Source: Shinella sumterensis
Lineage (GTDB): Bacteria; Pseudomonadota; Alphaproteobacteria; Rhizobiales; Rhizobiaceae
DNA: 64,000 nt
Assembly: GCF_004514425.2 (NCBI RefSeq)
Contig: NZ_MYFN02000017.1
Span: forward strand, 1-64,000
Reading direction: 5' to 3'
The notes beneath the pieces are model-generated. The model ran no database searches and was not told where the DNA came from. It saw only the letters and a program-made list of their open reading frames with translations. This document shows positions 8,136-16,563 of this stretch, one piece after another; position 1 is the stretch's first letter; each line of letters starts with the position of its first letter. Made by a program: the position numbers and the translations under genes.

Positions 8136-8160
8136 CCACGCACCTCTCCCTGGTGCGTGG
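8136..8160 (+). other. intercistronic hairpin between E2 and E3 genes
   Basis: 9-bp perfect stem CCACGCACC / GGTGCGTGG with a 7-nt loop in the 82-nt gap between the E2 and E3 genes. There is no T run, so mRNA processing or partial attenuation is more likely than termination. Confidence 0.5.
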
Positions 8161-8196
8161 CCGCGTCGAGCCAATATCCCTCGAAAGGAATGCCGC

Positions 8197-9606
8197 ATGC
8201 CGGCCTATGATGTCATTGTGATCGGCGCGGGGCCGGGCGGCTATGTCGCGGCCATTCGTGCGGCGCAGCTGGGTCTGAGGACGGCGGTTGTCGAGCGCCG
8301 GCATCTCGGTGGCATCTGCCTGAACTGGGGCTGCATTCCCACGAAGTCGCTGCTCCATTCTGCAGCCCTTCTGGATGAGGCTCGTCATGCGGCATCCTTC
8401 GGCATTCGAAGCGAAACGCCCTCCGTCGATCTTCCCACTGTTGTCGCGCGCTCGCGCACGGTCGCGGGCCAGCTAAATACCGGTGTGCAATTCCTGCTGC
8501 GCAAGAACAAGGTCGACGTGATCTGGGGTGCCGCCGAAATCCTGGCGCCCGGCATGGTGCGCGTCACGGCCGGTGAGGGCGAAGCGCCGAAGGGCACGCT
8601 TGCACCCGGCGATTACGATGCGGCACATATCATCATCGCCACTGGCGCCTCCGAACGCCGCCTCCCGGGCATCGTTCCCGACGGCGAACGCATCTGGTCC
8701 TATCATCATGCGATGACGCCTGCGGTGCTGCCGGCGTCCATTGCCATTGTGGGTGGTGGCGCCATCGGTGTGGAATTTGCAAGCCTCTATAGTTCGCTGG
8801 GCGCGAAAGTGACGCTGATCGAGCGTCTGGCTCGTATCCTGCCGCAGGAAGACGCCGAGGTGGCCGAGCAGATGAGCAAGTCCCTGCGCAAGCGCGGGAT
8901 CGAGGTTTTGACCGGCGTTGAAATTTCGCAGGTGTCGTCCGATGTGGCCGGCGTGACTGTGCGCTTCAGCGATCCCGATGGTCCTCGTGAAATCACAGCC
9001 GATAAGCTTCTTTCCGCCGCGGGTGTCGTGGCAAATGTCGATGGGCTTGGCTTGGAGAAGCTTGGGGTCGCCCTGCGCAACGGCACAATCGCTGCCGATG
9101 CGGCCGGCCGGACCAACATTGCCGGGCTTTACGCCATCGGCGACGTCGCGGGCCCGCCCATGCTGGCGCACAAGGCCGAGCATGAGGGTGTGCGCTGTGT
9201 CGAGGCGATCGCGGGTCGTGGACCGCACGCTGCCATGGGACCGGTCCCGTCCTGCATTTTCGCCGCGCCACAGGTCGCCTCTATTGGTCTGACGGAAGAG
9301 GCCGCTCTCCAAAAAGGGCTGGTCGTCGATATCGGACGCTTCGCTTTTCGCGGAAACGGCAAGGCGGTGACCATTGGCGAAACAGACGGTTTCGTCAAAG
9401 TCCTGTTCGACAAGGTGAGCGGTCGACTCGTCGGCGCGCACATGATCGGTCCCTCGGTCAGCGAACTCGTGCCGGTCTTTTCTCTCGCGTTGACCATGGG
9501 CGCGACGGGCGAGCATCTTCTCCACACGATATTTCCCCATCCCACGCTGTCGGAAGCGCTGCATGAGGCTACGCTGGCCTCCGATTCACGCGCGATTCAC
9601 GCATAG
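8197..9606 (+). CDS. lpdA: dihydrolipoyl dehydrogenase (E3)
   Basis: A 469-residue flavoprotein that reoxidises dihydrolipoyl-E2 with NAD+. Motifs: FAD-binding GAGPGG (residues 10-15), redox disulfide GGICLNWGCIPTKS (Cys41/Cys46), NAD-binding VGGGAIGVEFAS, second FAD motif GLYAIGDVAG, and the C-terminal catalytic HPTLSEA with His-Glu pairing. ATG 8197 follows GAAAGGAA. Being in the operon with E1 and E2 makes it the dedicated E3 of this complex. The frame is open upstream into the E2 gene, but those starts would add an unrelated segment. Confidence 0.93.
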   Translation: MPAYDVIVIGAGPGGYVAAIRAAQLGLRTAVVERRHLGGICLNWGCIPTKSLLHSAALLDEARHAASFGIRSETPSVDLPTVVARSRTVAGQLNTGVQFLLRKNKVDVIWGAAEILAPGMVRVTAGEGEAPKGTLAPGDYDAAHIIIATGASERRLPGIVPDGERIWSYHHAMTPAVLPASIAIVGGGAIGVEFASLYSSLGAKVTLIERLARILPQEDAEVAEQMSKSLRKRGIEVLTGVEISQVSSDVAGVTVRFSDPDGPREITADKLLSAAGVVANVDGLGLEKLGVALRNGTIAADAAGRTNIAGLYAIGDVAGPPMLAHKAEHEGVRCVEAIAGRGPHAAMGPVPSCIFAAPQVASIGLTEEAALQKGLVVDIGRFAFRGNGKAVTIGETDGFVKVLFDKVSGRLVGAHMIGPSVSELVPVFSLALTMGATGEHLLHTIFPHPTLSEALHEATLASDSRAIHA

Positions 9607-9615
9607 AGGATGGAC

Positions 9616-10299
9616 ATGAGCAAAGGCACGATTGTTTTCGATCTCGATGGCACGCTGGTGGACAGCGTACCGGACCTGGCAGGGTCTCTCGACACGCTGA
9701 TGGAAGAAAGGGGGCTGGCGCCGATCGGTGTCGAAACCGCGCGCCGGCTGATCGGCCACGGTATTCCCAACCTGGTGCGCCGGGCTTTGGCCGAACGCGG
9801 CGTCGAGTGGCAGGACGACACCGGCGCTGCCGCCGTCAAGCGCTTCACGGAGATCTACGGCGCACGCGCCGCGCAGGAGACACGGCCCTATGCCGATGTC
9901 GAGACCGTGCTGGAACGTCTTGCGGGTGAGGGGTGGCGGATGGCGGTCTGCACCAACAAGATGGAGCGCTTCGCCCGGCAGATCGTCGATCATCTCGGCC
10001 TCTCGCGCCACTTCGCGGTGGTGGCAGGGCCGGATACTTTCGGCGTCGGCAAGCCGGACCCCCGCCATCTGACGGAAACCGCGGCGGCGGCCGGTGGCGG
10101 GCATCCCATCCTGTTCGTCGGCGATTCAGAGGTCGACATAGCAACCGGCAAGGCGGCCGGCGTGCCGGTGATCGCGCTGACCTACGGCTACACGAAAACG
10201 CCGCTGGACGATCTCGGCGCCGACCGGCTCATCGATACCTTCGCCGAACTGCCCGATGCCATCGCCTCGCTTCAGGCGGAGCAAGCGGCGGCAACCTGA
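9616..10299 (+). CDS. Gph-like HAD phosphatase
   Basis: A 227-residue HAD subfamily IA phosphatase resembling phosphoglycolate phosphatase. It shows FDLDGTLVDS (Asp9/Asp11), CTNKMERFA (motif II Thr), GKPDPRHL (Lys) and LFVGDSEVDIATGKAAGVP. ATG 9616 is chosen over ATG 9610 because AGAGG at 9605-9609 leaves proper spacing only for the second. Within this operon it could remove phosphate from a C2 or C4 phosphate side product; canonical Gph clears 2-phosphoglycolate. The stop is followed by a hairpin and then the EryC-type gene. Confidence 0.75.
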   Translation: MSKGTIVFDLDGTLVDSVPDLAGSLDTLMEERGLAPIGVETARRLIGHGIPNLVRRALAERGVEWQDDTGAAAVKRFTEIYGARAAQETRPYADVETVLERLAGEGWRMAVCTNKMERFARQIVDHLGLSRHFAVVAGPDTFGVGKPDPRHLTETAAAAGGGHPILFVGDSEVDIATGKAAGVPVIALTYGYTKTPLDDLGADRLIDTFAELPDAIASLQAEQAAAT

Positions 10300-10307
10300 C
10301 ATCCTGA

Positions 10308-10325
10308 TGCCGGCCGGAGCCGGCA
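10308..10325 (+). other. intercistronic hairpin before the EryC-type gene
   Basis: 7-bp perfect stem TGCCGGC / GCCGGCA with a 4-nt loop CGGA in the 51-nt gap. No T run follows; likely an mRNA-stability or processing element inside the operon. Confidence 0.4.
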
Positions 10326-10350
10326 CCGCACAACTCTTGGGGAGAAGAAA

Positions 10351-11283
10351 ATGCCGCTGAGGCTGTCGCTCAACACCAATCCGCTGGTCAACCGGTTCGC
10401 CGACGTTGACGATCTCATCGAGACGATCGCCGAGCGAATCCGCATCGGTCATATCCAGCTGACCCCGGAGTTCATCAATCCATCCTGGCCGGCCTCCGTC
10501 ATCACGCGTCGTGTTCGTGCCTTCCGCCGCGCGCTGGACCGCACCGGCGTGCGGGTCACATCCGTCATGACGAGCACCTACGGCCGCCTGAACCATTTCG
10601 GCCATCCCGACCCCGATGTGCGCGCCTATTATCTCGAATGGTTCCGCACATTGGCAGACATTGCCGGAGAACTGGGTGCGGACGGCATGGGCTCACAGTT
10701 CGCGGTCTTCACGCAGAAGGATTACAACGACCAGGCGCGACGGCAGGAACTGATCGAAACCGTCCTCGATTGCTGGAAGGCCGTGGCGGAACAGGGCAAG
10801 GCGGCTGGGCTCAAATACATCTTCTGGGAGCCGATGTCGGTTGGCCGTGAGTTTGGCCAGACGATTGCCGCCTGCCGCACGCTCGACCGGCGGCTCGCTA
10901 GCGCGGGTTTCGCCATACCGTTCCGCATGATCGTGGACATCGACCACGGCGACGTGACCTCCTCGAATCCGGATGATATCGACCCCTATGCCTGGGCGGC
11001 GGCGTTCCCGCAGGAATCACCGATCATCCATGTCAAGCAGTCCTCCATGAACAAGGGCGGGCACTGGCCCTTCACCGCCGAACACAACAAGGACGGCCGC
11101 ATCCAGCCGGAGAAACTGATCCGTACCGTCAAGGAGGCCGGCGGCACGGACAACGAGATCTGCATGGAGCTGTCGTTTCGCGAACGCGAACCGACGGATG
11201 GCCGTGTCGTCGAGATGATCCGGGAATCGGTCGCCTATTGGGAACCGCATATCGACACCGGCATGAACGGTTTTCGCGGCTGA
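10351..11283 (+). CDS. eryC: EryC-type tetrulose phosphate epimerase (sugar phosphate isomerase/epimerase fold)
   Basis: A 310-residue xylose-isomerase-like TIM-barrel protein. The start (SLNTNPLVNRFA), the motifs YGRLNHFGHPD, FWEPMSVGREFG, DIDHGDVTSSNPDD, IIHVKQS and ICMELSFREREP match what I recall of EryC of Brucella and rhizobial erythritol loci, where it epimerises/racemises the tetrulose phosphate formed from erythritol. The conserved Glu, Asp, His and Glu of these motifs are the likely metal ligands. RBS GGGGAGAAG precedes ATG 10351. It is paired with an EryH-type isomerase 14 nt downstream, as in erythritol pathways, but EryA, EryB and EryI are not in the window. Confidence 0.8.
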   Translation: MPLRLSLNTNPLVNRFADVDDLIETIAERIRIGHIQLTPEFINPSWPASVITRRVRAFRRALDRTGVRVTSVMTSTYGRLNHFGHPDPDVRAYYLEWFRTLADIAGELGADGMGSQFAVFTQKDYNDQARRQELIETVLDCWKAVAEQGKAAGLKYIFWEPMSVGREFGQTIAACRTLDRRLASAGFAIPFRMIVDIDHGDVTSSNPDDIDPYAWAAAFPQESPIIHVKQSSMNKGGHWPFTAEHNKDGRIQPEKLIRTVKEAGGTDNEICMELSFREREPTDGRVVEMIRESVAYWEPHIDTGMNGFRG

Positions 11284-11297
11284 GGAAGGAAGAACAC

Positions 11298-12062
11298 ATG
11301 ACAAAATCGCTCTGGGTCGGCACAAGCTGGAAAATGAACAAGACGCTTGCGGAGGCGTTGGCTTTCGCAGACGGCCTCAAGGCGGCGGATGGTGAACGCG
11401 CGCGGCATGTTCAACGCTTCATCCTGCCCGCATTCACTGCCATCAGGGAGGTAAAGAGCCGCCTTGCGCAGACCAGCGTGAAGGTCGGTGCGCAGAATAT
11501 GCACTGGGATGACGGTGGGGCTTGGACCGGCGAGATCTCGCCGGTCATGCTGAAGGACTGCAATGCAGACCTTGTCGAGATCGGGCATAGCGAGCGTCGT
11601 GAGTTCTTCAACGAGACAGATGAGGCGGTTGGCCGCAAAACTGCGGCAGCGGTGCGCCACGGCCTGATCCCGCTCGTGTGCGTTGGCGAGACGCTTGCCG
11701 AACGAGAGGCTGGGCAGGCGGACGAAGTGCTGGCACGTCAGGTAACGGCGGCTCTAGCTTTGCTCACTCCGGCGGAAAAGCAGGTGCGAATCCTTATCGC
11801 CTATGAACCGGTATGGGCGATCGGAGTGAACGGCATCCCTGCGACGATGGACTATGCCAATGCCCGTCACGAGAGGATCAGCGCGGTCGTCGAAGAGGCC
11901 ATGGGCCGTCGTCTGCCGTTGCTATATGGTGGCAGCGTCAATCCGGCCAACTGCGCGGAACTCGTGTCGCAGGCCCATATCGACGGACTGTTCATCGGAC
12001 GCTCGGCCTGGACTGTCGAAGGCTATCTGGACATCCTCAGCCGGGTTGCCAGCACAGTCTGA
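11298..12062 (+). CDS. eryH: EryH-type tetrulose phosphate isomerase (triosephosphate isomerase homologue)
   Basis: A 254-residue triosephosphate isomerase-fold enzyme. Catalytic residues are present: Lys12 in SWKMNK, His97 in GHSERREFF, Glu170 in AYEPVWAIG, and the phosphate loop YGGSVNP. The N-terminal motif reads GTSWKMN rather than the GNWKMN of glycolytic TIM, so the usual active-site Asn is Ser here. That signature, GAQNMHW and HIDGLFIGRSAW match EryH (TpiA2), which interconverts a tetrulose phosphate and an erythrose phosphate. RBS GAGGAAGGA precedes ATG 11298. It is the last gene of the E1 alpha operon, and its product would feed the transaldolase/pentose-phosphate pool. Confidence 0.82.
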   Translation: MTKSLWVGTSWKMNKTLAEALAFADGLKAADGERARHVQRFILPAFTAIREVKSRLAQTSVKVGAQNMHWDDGGAWTGEISPVMLKDCNADLVEIGHSERREFFNETDEAVGRKTAAAVRHGLIPLVCVGETLAEREAGQADEVLARQVTAALALLTPAEKQVRILIAYEPVWAIGVNGIPATMDYANARHERISAVVEEAMGRRLPLLYGGSVNPANCAELVSQAHIDGLFIGRSAWTVEGYLDILSRVASTV

Positions 12063-12088
12063 AGGGAAGAGCGGTCCCCCGCGCAGCG

Positions 12089-12883
12089 TCAGTCAGAACT
12101 CAATGCGGAAGCATCGTTTTCGCGATTCTCTTCCTGCGGCGCTGCGTGCATTGCGCCGAGTATGCGGTTGCGGCCAACGAGGATGACGTTTTCCATGGCC
12201 CGGCGTGCGCCGTCCTCGTCCCGCCGCCGAATTTCCTCCACGATGCGGATATGGCTCGACGACACGTCGGTGATACGGATATCCGCAGTTGCCGGCGAGC
12301 TCAGTTCGAAGACGCCGGCAAGGGCGGCCTCGATAAGGCTTCCCACCGTGCGCATGAAGGGGTTGCGCGAGGCCTCCATGACGCTCAGATGGAAGCGCAG
12401 GTCGGCGATCGCCATCGTCTCGGGGGTGTGGCTGGGATCGCCCATGGCGACGGCCAGATGCATCATCTGGATGATATCGGCCTCGGAGGCATGGCGTACG
12501 GCGAGGGCGGCCGCATGCGGCTCGAAGCCGAGCCTGATCTCGCTCAGGTGCAGGAGAAAATTCTCGTCGACGCCGACGGCGAAATGCCAGGTGAGGATAT
12601 CGCCGTCAAAGAGGTTCCACTGGCTCTTCGGCGTCACGCGTGTGCCGATGCGGGCGCGGGGCACGACGAGGCCTTTGGCAGCCAGCGTCTTCATGGCCTC
12701 GCGCAGCACGGTTCTGGAAACCTCGAAGCGCGCCTCCAGTTCGGCGTCGCCGGGAAGGGTGGCGCCGACGGGGAACTCCCCGGCGATGATCGCCTTGCCG
12801 AGGGCGTTCACCACCTGCCAATGGCTTGTGCGCACACCCGCGCCCGTGATGACCGTATCCAGCACTCCCTTGCGGCGGACCAT
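12089..12883 (-). CDS. GntR family transcriptional regulator, FadR/FCD subfamily
   Basis: A 264-residue regulator: N-terminal winged helix (about residues 20-85; ELEARFEVSRTVLREAMKTL) and a C-terminal all-helical FCD effector domain with spaced His/Asp residues able to bind a metal. The N-terminal half resembles DgoR-type regulators of sugar-acid catabolism. It is the last gene of the ytfQ-R-T-yjfF transcription unit, 58 nt after yjfF. A FadR-type palindrome in front of ytfQ (17577-17589) is a good candidate operator, so it probably represses importer synthesis in the absence of the sugar-derived ligand. Confidence 0.87.
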   Translation of the reverse strand: MVRRKGVLDTVITGAGVRTSHWQVVNALGKAIIAGEFPVGATLPGDAELEARFEVSRTVLREAMKTLAAKGLVVPRARIGTRVTPKSQWNLFDGDILTWHFAVGVDENFLLHLSEIRLGFEPHAAALAVRHASEADIIQMMHLAVAMGDPSHTPETMAIADLRFHLSVMEASRNPFMRTVGSLIEAALAGVFELSSPATADIRITDVSSSHIRIVEEIRRRDEDGARRAMENVILVGRNRILGAMHAAPQEENRENDASALSSD

Positions 12884-12941
12884 GTGCTATCCCCTTCTTT
12901 CGGGGTCGCCCTGCGCAATAGCCGCCGCCTTTTGTTTGACG

Positions 12942-13910
12942 TCAGGCATGGCGTCTCTTTCGATCGGACAGGAGGATCAGGGCCTTCTGCAGCAGGATGA
13001 ATGCGAAGAGTAGCAGGCCGATGAGGATCTTGGTCCACCAGCTCGAAAGCGAGCCGTCGAACGTGATGTAGGTCTGGATCAGCCCCTGTATGAGGATGCC
13101 GATCAGCGTGCCCGCGACGAAGCCCGAGCCGCCCGTCAGCAGCGTGCCGCCGATGACCACGGCCGCAATGGCGTCAAGCTCGACGCCGACGGTCGCCAGC
13201 GAATAGCCGGCCGACGTGTAGAGCGAGAAGACGATGCCCGACAGGCCGGCGAGAAACCCCGACAGAGCGTAGATCAGGATGGTCGTGCGGCCGATCGGCA
13301 CGCCCATGAGCCGCGCCGTGGCGGTGCCGCCGCCGAGCGCATAAACGTCGGCGCCGAAGCGGGTGCGGTGGGCGATCAGAATGCCGACAAGGAAAACAAC
13401 GAGCATCAGCCCGCCGATCAGTGTCAGGCGCCCGCCACCGGGAAGCACATAATAGAAGCTCTTCAGTGTCGTATAGAACGGGTGCTTGATCGGGATCGAA
13501 TCGATGGAAAGCACGAAGGCCATGCCGCGGGCGAGGAACATGCCCGCCAGCGTGACGATGAATGGTGGCATTTCCAGATGATGGATGATCGCGCCCATGA
13601 TCGCGCCGAAGGCGGTGGTGATGATCAGCGCCAGGGCGAAGGCGACGAGCGGGTGGATCGCGGTCGATTGCAGCAGCACGGCGAGGAAGACGCCGGTGAA
13701 CGCGATCACCGCGCCGATCGACAGGTCGATGCCGCCGGAGAGGATGACGAAGGTCATGCCGACGGCTGCGATGCCGAGGAAGGCGTTGTCCGTCAGCAGG
13801 TTGCCGATCACCCGGGTCGACAGCATGTTGGGGTACTGTGCGATGCAGACGGCATAGGCGATGAGGAAGATCGCGACGGTCGCGGTGAGCGGAAGGTAAC
13901 GCGGGTTCAT
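12942..13910 (-). CDS. yjfF: sugar ABC transporter permease YjfF
   Basis: A 322-residue inner-membrane permease of the ribose/galactofuranose (RbsC-like) family with about 8-10 hydrophobic segments. It has the family loop GGIDLSIGAVIAF and the repeated ALGGG/TGGSGFVAGT region. ATG 13910 overlaps the ytfT stop by 4 nt (ATGA), so the two are translationally coupled. The frame stays open far upstream through ytfT, but that extension is only the shifted frame of ytfT. In E. coli YtfT-YjfF form the heterodimeric channel for galactofuranose; here the sugar is unknown. Confidence 0.9.
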   Translation of the reverse strand: MNPRYLPLTATVAIFLIAYAVCIAQYPNMLSTRVIGNLLTDNAFLGIAAVGMTFVILSGGIDLSIGAVIAFTGVFLAVLLQSTAIHPLVAFALALIITTAFGAIMGAIIHHLEMPPFIVTLAGMFLARGMAFVLSIDSIPIKHPFYTTLKSFYYVLPGGGRLTLIGGLMLVVFLVGILIAHRTRFGADVYALGGGTATARLMGVPIGRTTILIYALSGFLAGLSGIVFSLYTSAGYSLATVGVELDAIAAVVIGGTLLTGGSGFVAGTLIGILIQGLIQTYITFDGSLSSWWTKILIGLLLFAFILLQKALILLSDRKRRHA

Positions 13911-14932
13911 TTCGCCTCCTGCCCCTTCGTGGGCTCGGTGGCGCGGGCGCGCGACAGCCAGATGAAGGCCGATTGCGCGCGCGGGGACTGGATGACCAGG
14001 ATCAGCACGATGATCGCCGCCTTGATGATGAGGTTGAATTCCGGCGGGAAGCCCGAGAGCAGGATGCCGGTGTTGATCGACTGGATGATCATCGCGCCGA
14101 GCAGCGAGGCGGCGATGCTGAAACGCCCCCCGAGCAGGGATGTGCCGCCGACGACCACCGCGAGGATGGCGTCGAGCTCGAGCCACAGGCCTGCATTGTT
14201 GGCATCCGCGCCGCGGATATCCGCGGCCGCGATGATGCCGGCCAGGGCGGCGCAGAGGCCAGAGAGCATGTAGGCGGCGATGAGCAGGACACCGGTGGAG
14301 ACACCGGAAAGGCGCGAGGCGCGGCGGTTGACGCCGACGGCCTCGATCAACATGCCGAGCGCCGTTCGCCGGACGAGCAGCGCGACGATCAGCCCGAAGC
14401 CCAACCAGATGATGACCGGCATCGGCAGGCCGAACAGCGAGCCGCTGCCGATGAAGATCAGGCCCGGATGATTGAAGGTGAGGATCGCGCCTTCGGTAAT
14501 GAGCTGCGCGATGCCGCGTCCCGCCACCATGAGCACCAGCGTCGCGATGATCGGCTGGATATCGAGCACGGCGACGAGCACCCCGTTCCACAGGCCGCAC
14601 AGGATACCTGTCGAGATCGTCACGGCGAGCGTGAAGGCGAGCGAATGGCCGGCGGTGATGGAGGCGGCCGCGACCGCGCCGCAGATCGCCATGACCGCAC
14701 CCACGGAAAGGTCGATGCCCTTTGTCGCGATCACCACCGTCATGCCGATGGCCAGCAGCGCGACCGGTGCGCCGCGGTTCAGGATATCGATGAGGCTGCC
14801 GTAGAGACGGTCGTTCTGGAACGACAGCTTGAAGAAGCCCGGGAAGGCGAGCGACACCATGAACAGGATGATGGCGAGCGCCGCGACCTGCGGAAACAGC
14901 CTGACGGCATAGGCCTTGAGCGTGCCCGTCAT
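13907..14932 (-). CDS. ytfT: sugar ABC transporter permease YtfT
   Basis: A 341-residue integral membrane permease of the same family as YjfF, with the conserved KGIDLSVGAVMAICG loop (ligand/ATPase coupling region) and VVVGGTSLLGGRFS near the C-terminal half. It overlaps ytfR upstream (14929-14932) and yjfF downstream (13907-13910), both as ATGA junctions. It pairs with YjfF to form the transmembrane pore of the sugar importer. Confidence 0.9.
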   Translation of the reverse strand: MTGTLKAYAVRLFPQVAALAIILFMVSLAFPGFFKLSFQNDRLYGSLIDILNRGAPVALLAIGMTVVIATKGIDLSVGAVMAICGAVAAASITAGHSLAFTLAVTISTGILCGLWNGVLVAVLDIQPIIATLVLMVAGRGIAQLITEGAILTFNHPGLIFIGSGSLFGLPMPVIIWLGFGLIVALLVRRTALGMLIEAVGVNRRASRLSGVSTGVLLIAAYMLSGLCAALAGIIAAADIRGADANNAGLWLELDAILAVVVGGTSLLGGRFSIAASLLGAMIIQSINTGILLSGFPPEFNLIIKAAIIVLILVIQSPRAQSAFIWLSRARATEPTKGQEAK

Positions 14933-16452
14933 GCCGGTCTCCCTTCATGCGCGGAGGCGATCGCCTCGATGATGGCGTTCGTGGTGACCTCTTCACCCGT
15001 CAGCTCGGCCACATGTGCCCGGTCTCGCAGCACGAGGACGCGGCTCGAATAGGCGACCAGCTCTTCCAGTTCGGAGGATATGACGATCAGCGACATGCCG
15101 TTCTCGCAGAGGGTCTCGATAAGGCGGATGATTTCCGCGTGGGCGCCGACATCGATGCCGCGCGTCGGCTCGTCCAGGATCAGGAATTCCGGATTGGTCG
15201 CCAGCCAGCGGGCCAGGATGGCCTTCTGCTGGTTTCCGCCGGACAGAAGCCGGATGGGCTTCTCACGGTCGCTCGTGCGGATGTCGAGCGCCTTGATGTA
15301 GTGGTCGGCCAGCCTGTCCTGCTCGCTTCGGCTGATCGGCCGTGCCCAGCCGCGCCGCGCCTGCAGCGCCAGCACGATGTTCTCGCGCACCGAGAGGTCG
15401 CCGACGATGCCATCGACCTTGCGGTCCTCGGGGCAGAAGCCGAACTTCTCGCGGATCGCCGCGCGCGGTGAGGAAAGATCGAGCGTGCGGCCATCGGCCT
15501 GCGCCGTACCGCTGTCAGCGCGTTCGGCGCCGAACAGGATTTCCGCCGTCTCCGTGCGGCCGGAGCCGAGCAGGCCGGCAATGCCGACGACCTCACCGGA
15601 TGCGACGTCCAGGTCGAACGGCTGGATATGTCCCTTCCGGCCGAAGCTGCGGAAGCGGAAGCGCGCTTCGCCGGGCGCCTTCGTCTCGCTGTGCTTCGCT
15701 TCTCCGACTTCCTGCACGAGTTCGCGACCCAGCATCATGGCGATGAGTTCGCGGCGCGGCAGCGCCGCGGTCTCGCGTGTACCGACCAGCTGGCCGTTGC
15801 GCAGAACGGTGATGCGGTCCGAGATCTCGTAGACCTGTTCGAGGAAGTGCGTGATGAAGATGATGCCGAGGCCGCGCTCCTTGAGGCGGCGCACGATGCG
15901 AAACAGCATCGCGACTTCGTGCGTGTCGAGGCTGGCCGTCGGTTCGTCGAGGATGAGCACCTTGCCCGAAAGATCGACGGCGCGGGCGATCGCAATGACC
16001 TGCTGGACGGCGACGGAGAAGGCTGAAAGCTCCGCCGTCACATCGATGTCGAGGTCGTATTCGGAAAGCAGGGCGCGGGCCTGCTTGTTCATCGCGCGCG
16101 CGTCGACGAGCCCGAAACGGCGCGGCTGACGCCCGAGGAACAGGTTTTCGGCAACCGTGAGGTTCGCCAGCAGGTTCACTTCCTGGTAGACCGTGCCGAT
16201 GCCGAGCTTCTGCGCTTCCAGCGTGTTGTGCGGATCAACATCGACGCCATCGAGCAGGATACGACCGCCATCGCGCCGGTAGGCGCCTGTCAGGCACTTG
16301 ATGAGCGTGGATTTTCCGGCGCCGTTTTCACCCAGAAGGGCGTGGACCTCACCGCGCGCGAGCGAGAAATCGACGCCGTTGAGCGCCCTGGCACCTGGGA
16401 AGATCTTGTCGATCCCCGTCGCCGATAGAACATAGGAACTGACCGACTGCAT
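14929..16452 (-). CDS. ytfR: sugar ABC transporter ATP-binding protein YtfR
   Basis: A 507-residue duplicated ATPase of the MglA/RbsA type. The first half has Walker A GENGAGKST and Walker B VLILDEPTASLD; the second half has signature LSGGNQQKAILARWL and LILDEPTRGIDV with a degenerate Walker A, as usual for this family. The start is set at ATG 16452 (MQSVSSYVL) because the family begins just before this point; the frame extends 20 residues further to 16512 without homology. It powers the YtfT/YjfF importer. A GC-rich hairpin separates it from ytfQ. Confidence 0.9.
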   Translation of the reverse strand: MQSVSSYVLSATGIDKIFPGARALNGVDFSLARGEVHALLGENGAGKSTLIKCLTGAYRRDGGRILLDGVDVDPHNTLEAQKLGIGTVYQEVNLLANLTVAENLFLGRQPRRFGLVDARAMNKQARALLSEYDLDIDVTAELSAFSVAVQQVIAIARAVDLSGKVLILDEPTASLDTHEVAMLFRIVRRLKERGLGIIFITHFLEQVYEISDRITVLRNGQLVGTRETAALPRRELIAMMLGRELVQEVGEAKHSETKAPGEARFRFRSFGRKGHIQPFDLDVASGEVVGIAGLLGSGRTETAEILFGAERADSGTAQADGRTLDLSSPRAAIREKFGFCPEDRKVDGIVGDLSVRENIVLALQARRGWARPISRSEQDRLADHYIKALDIRTSDREKPIRLLSGGNQQKAILARWLATNPEFLILDEPTRGIDVGAHAEIIRLIETLCENGMSLIVISSELEELVAYSSRVLVLRDRAHVAELTGEEVTTNAIIEAIASAHEGRPA

Positions 16453-16522
16453 GATCCCGACCCGTATGACAGAAACCGGCCGCAGCGTAACAAGACGCGC
16501 GTCGGCAGGCAAAGCGGTGGCG

Positions 16523-16550
16523 TGCGCCCGGCCGTCCGAGGCCGGGCGCA
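16523..16550 (-). other. hairpin between ytfQ and ytfR
   Basis: Perfect 11-bp stem TGCGCCCGGCC / GGCCGGGCGCA with a 6-nt loop, 14 nt after the ytfQ stop. There is no T run. Such hairpins after binding-protein genes commonly stabilise the upstream mRNA and lower expression of the permease genes. Confidence 0.6.
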
Positions 16551-16563
16551 GGACCGATAGGGA

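Noticed and set aside
12063-12088. Terminator between eryH and the GntR gene
   Set aside because: The 26-nt convergent gap has no stable stem; termination may be Rho-dependent.
12942-14996. A single 684-codon minus frame covering yjfF and ytfT
   Set aside because: Only the yjfF part is real; the upstream half is the shifted frame of ytfT, and the two genes meet at an ATGA overlap.
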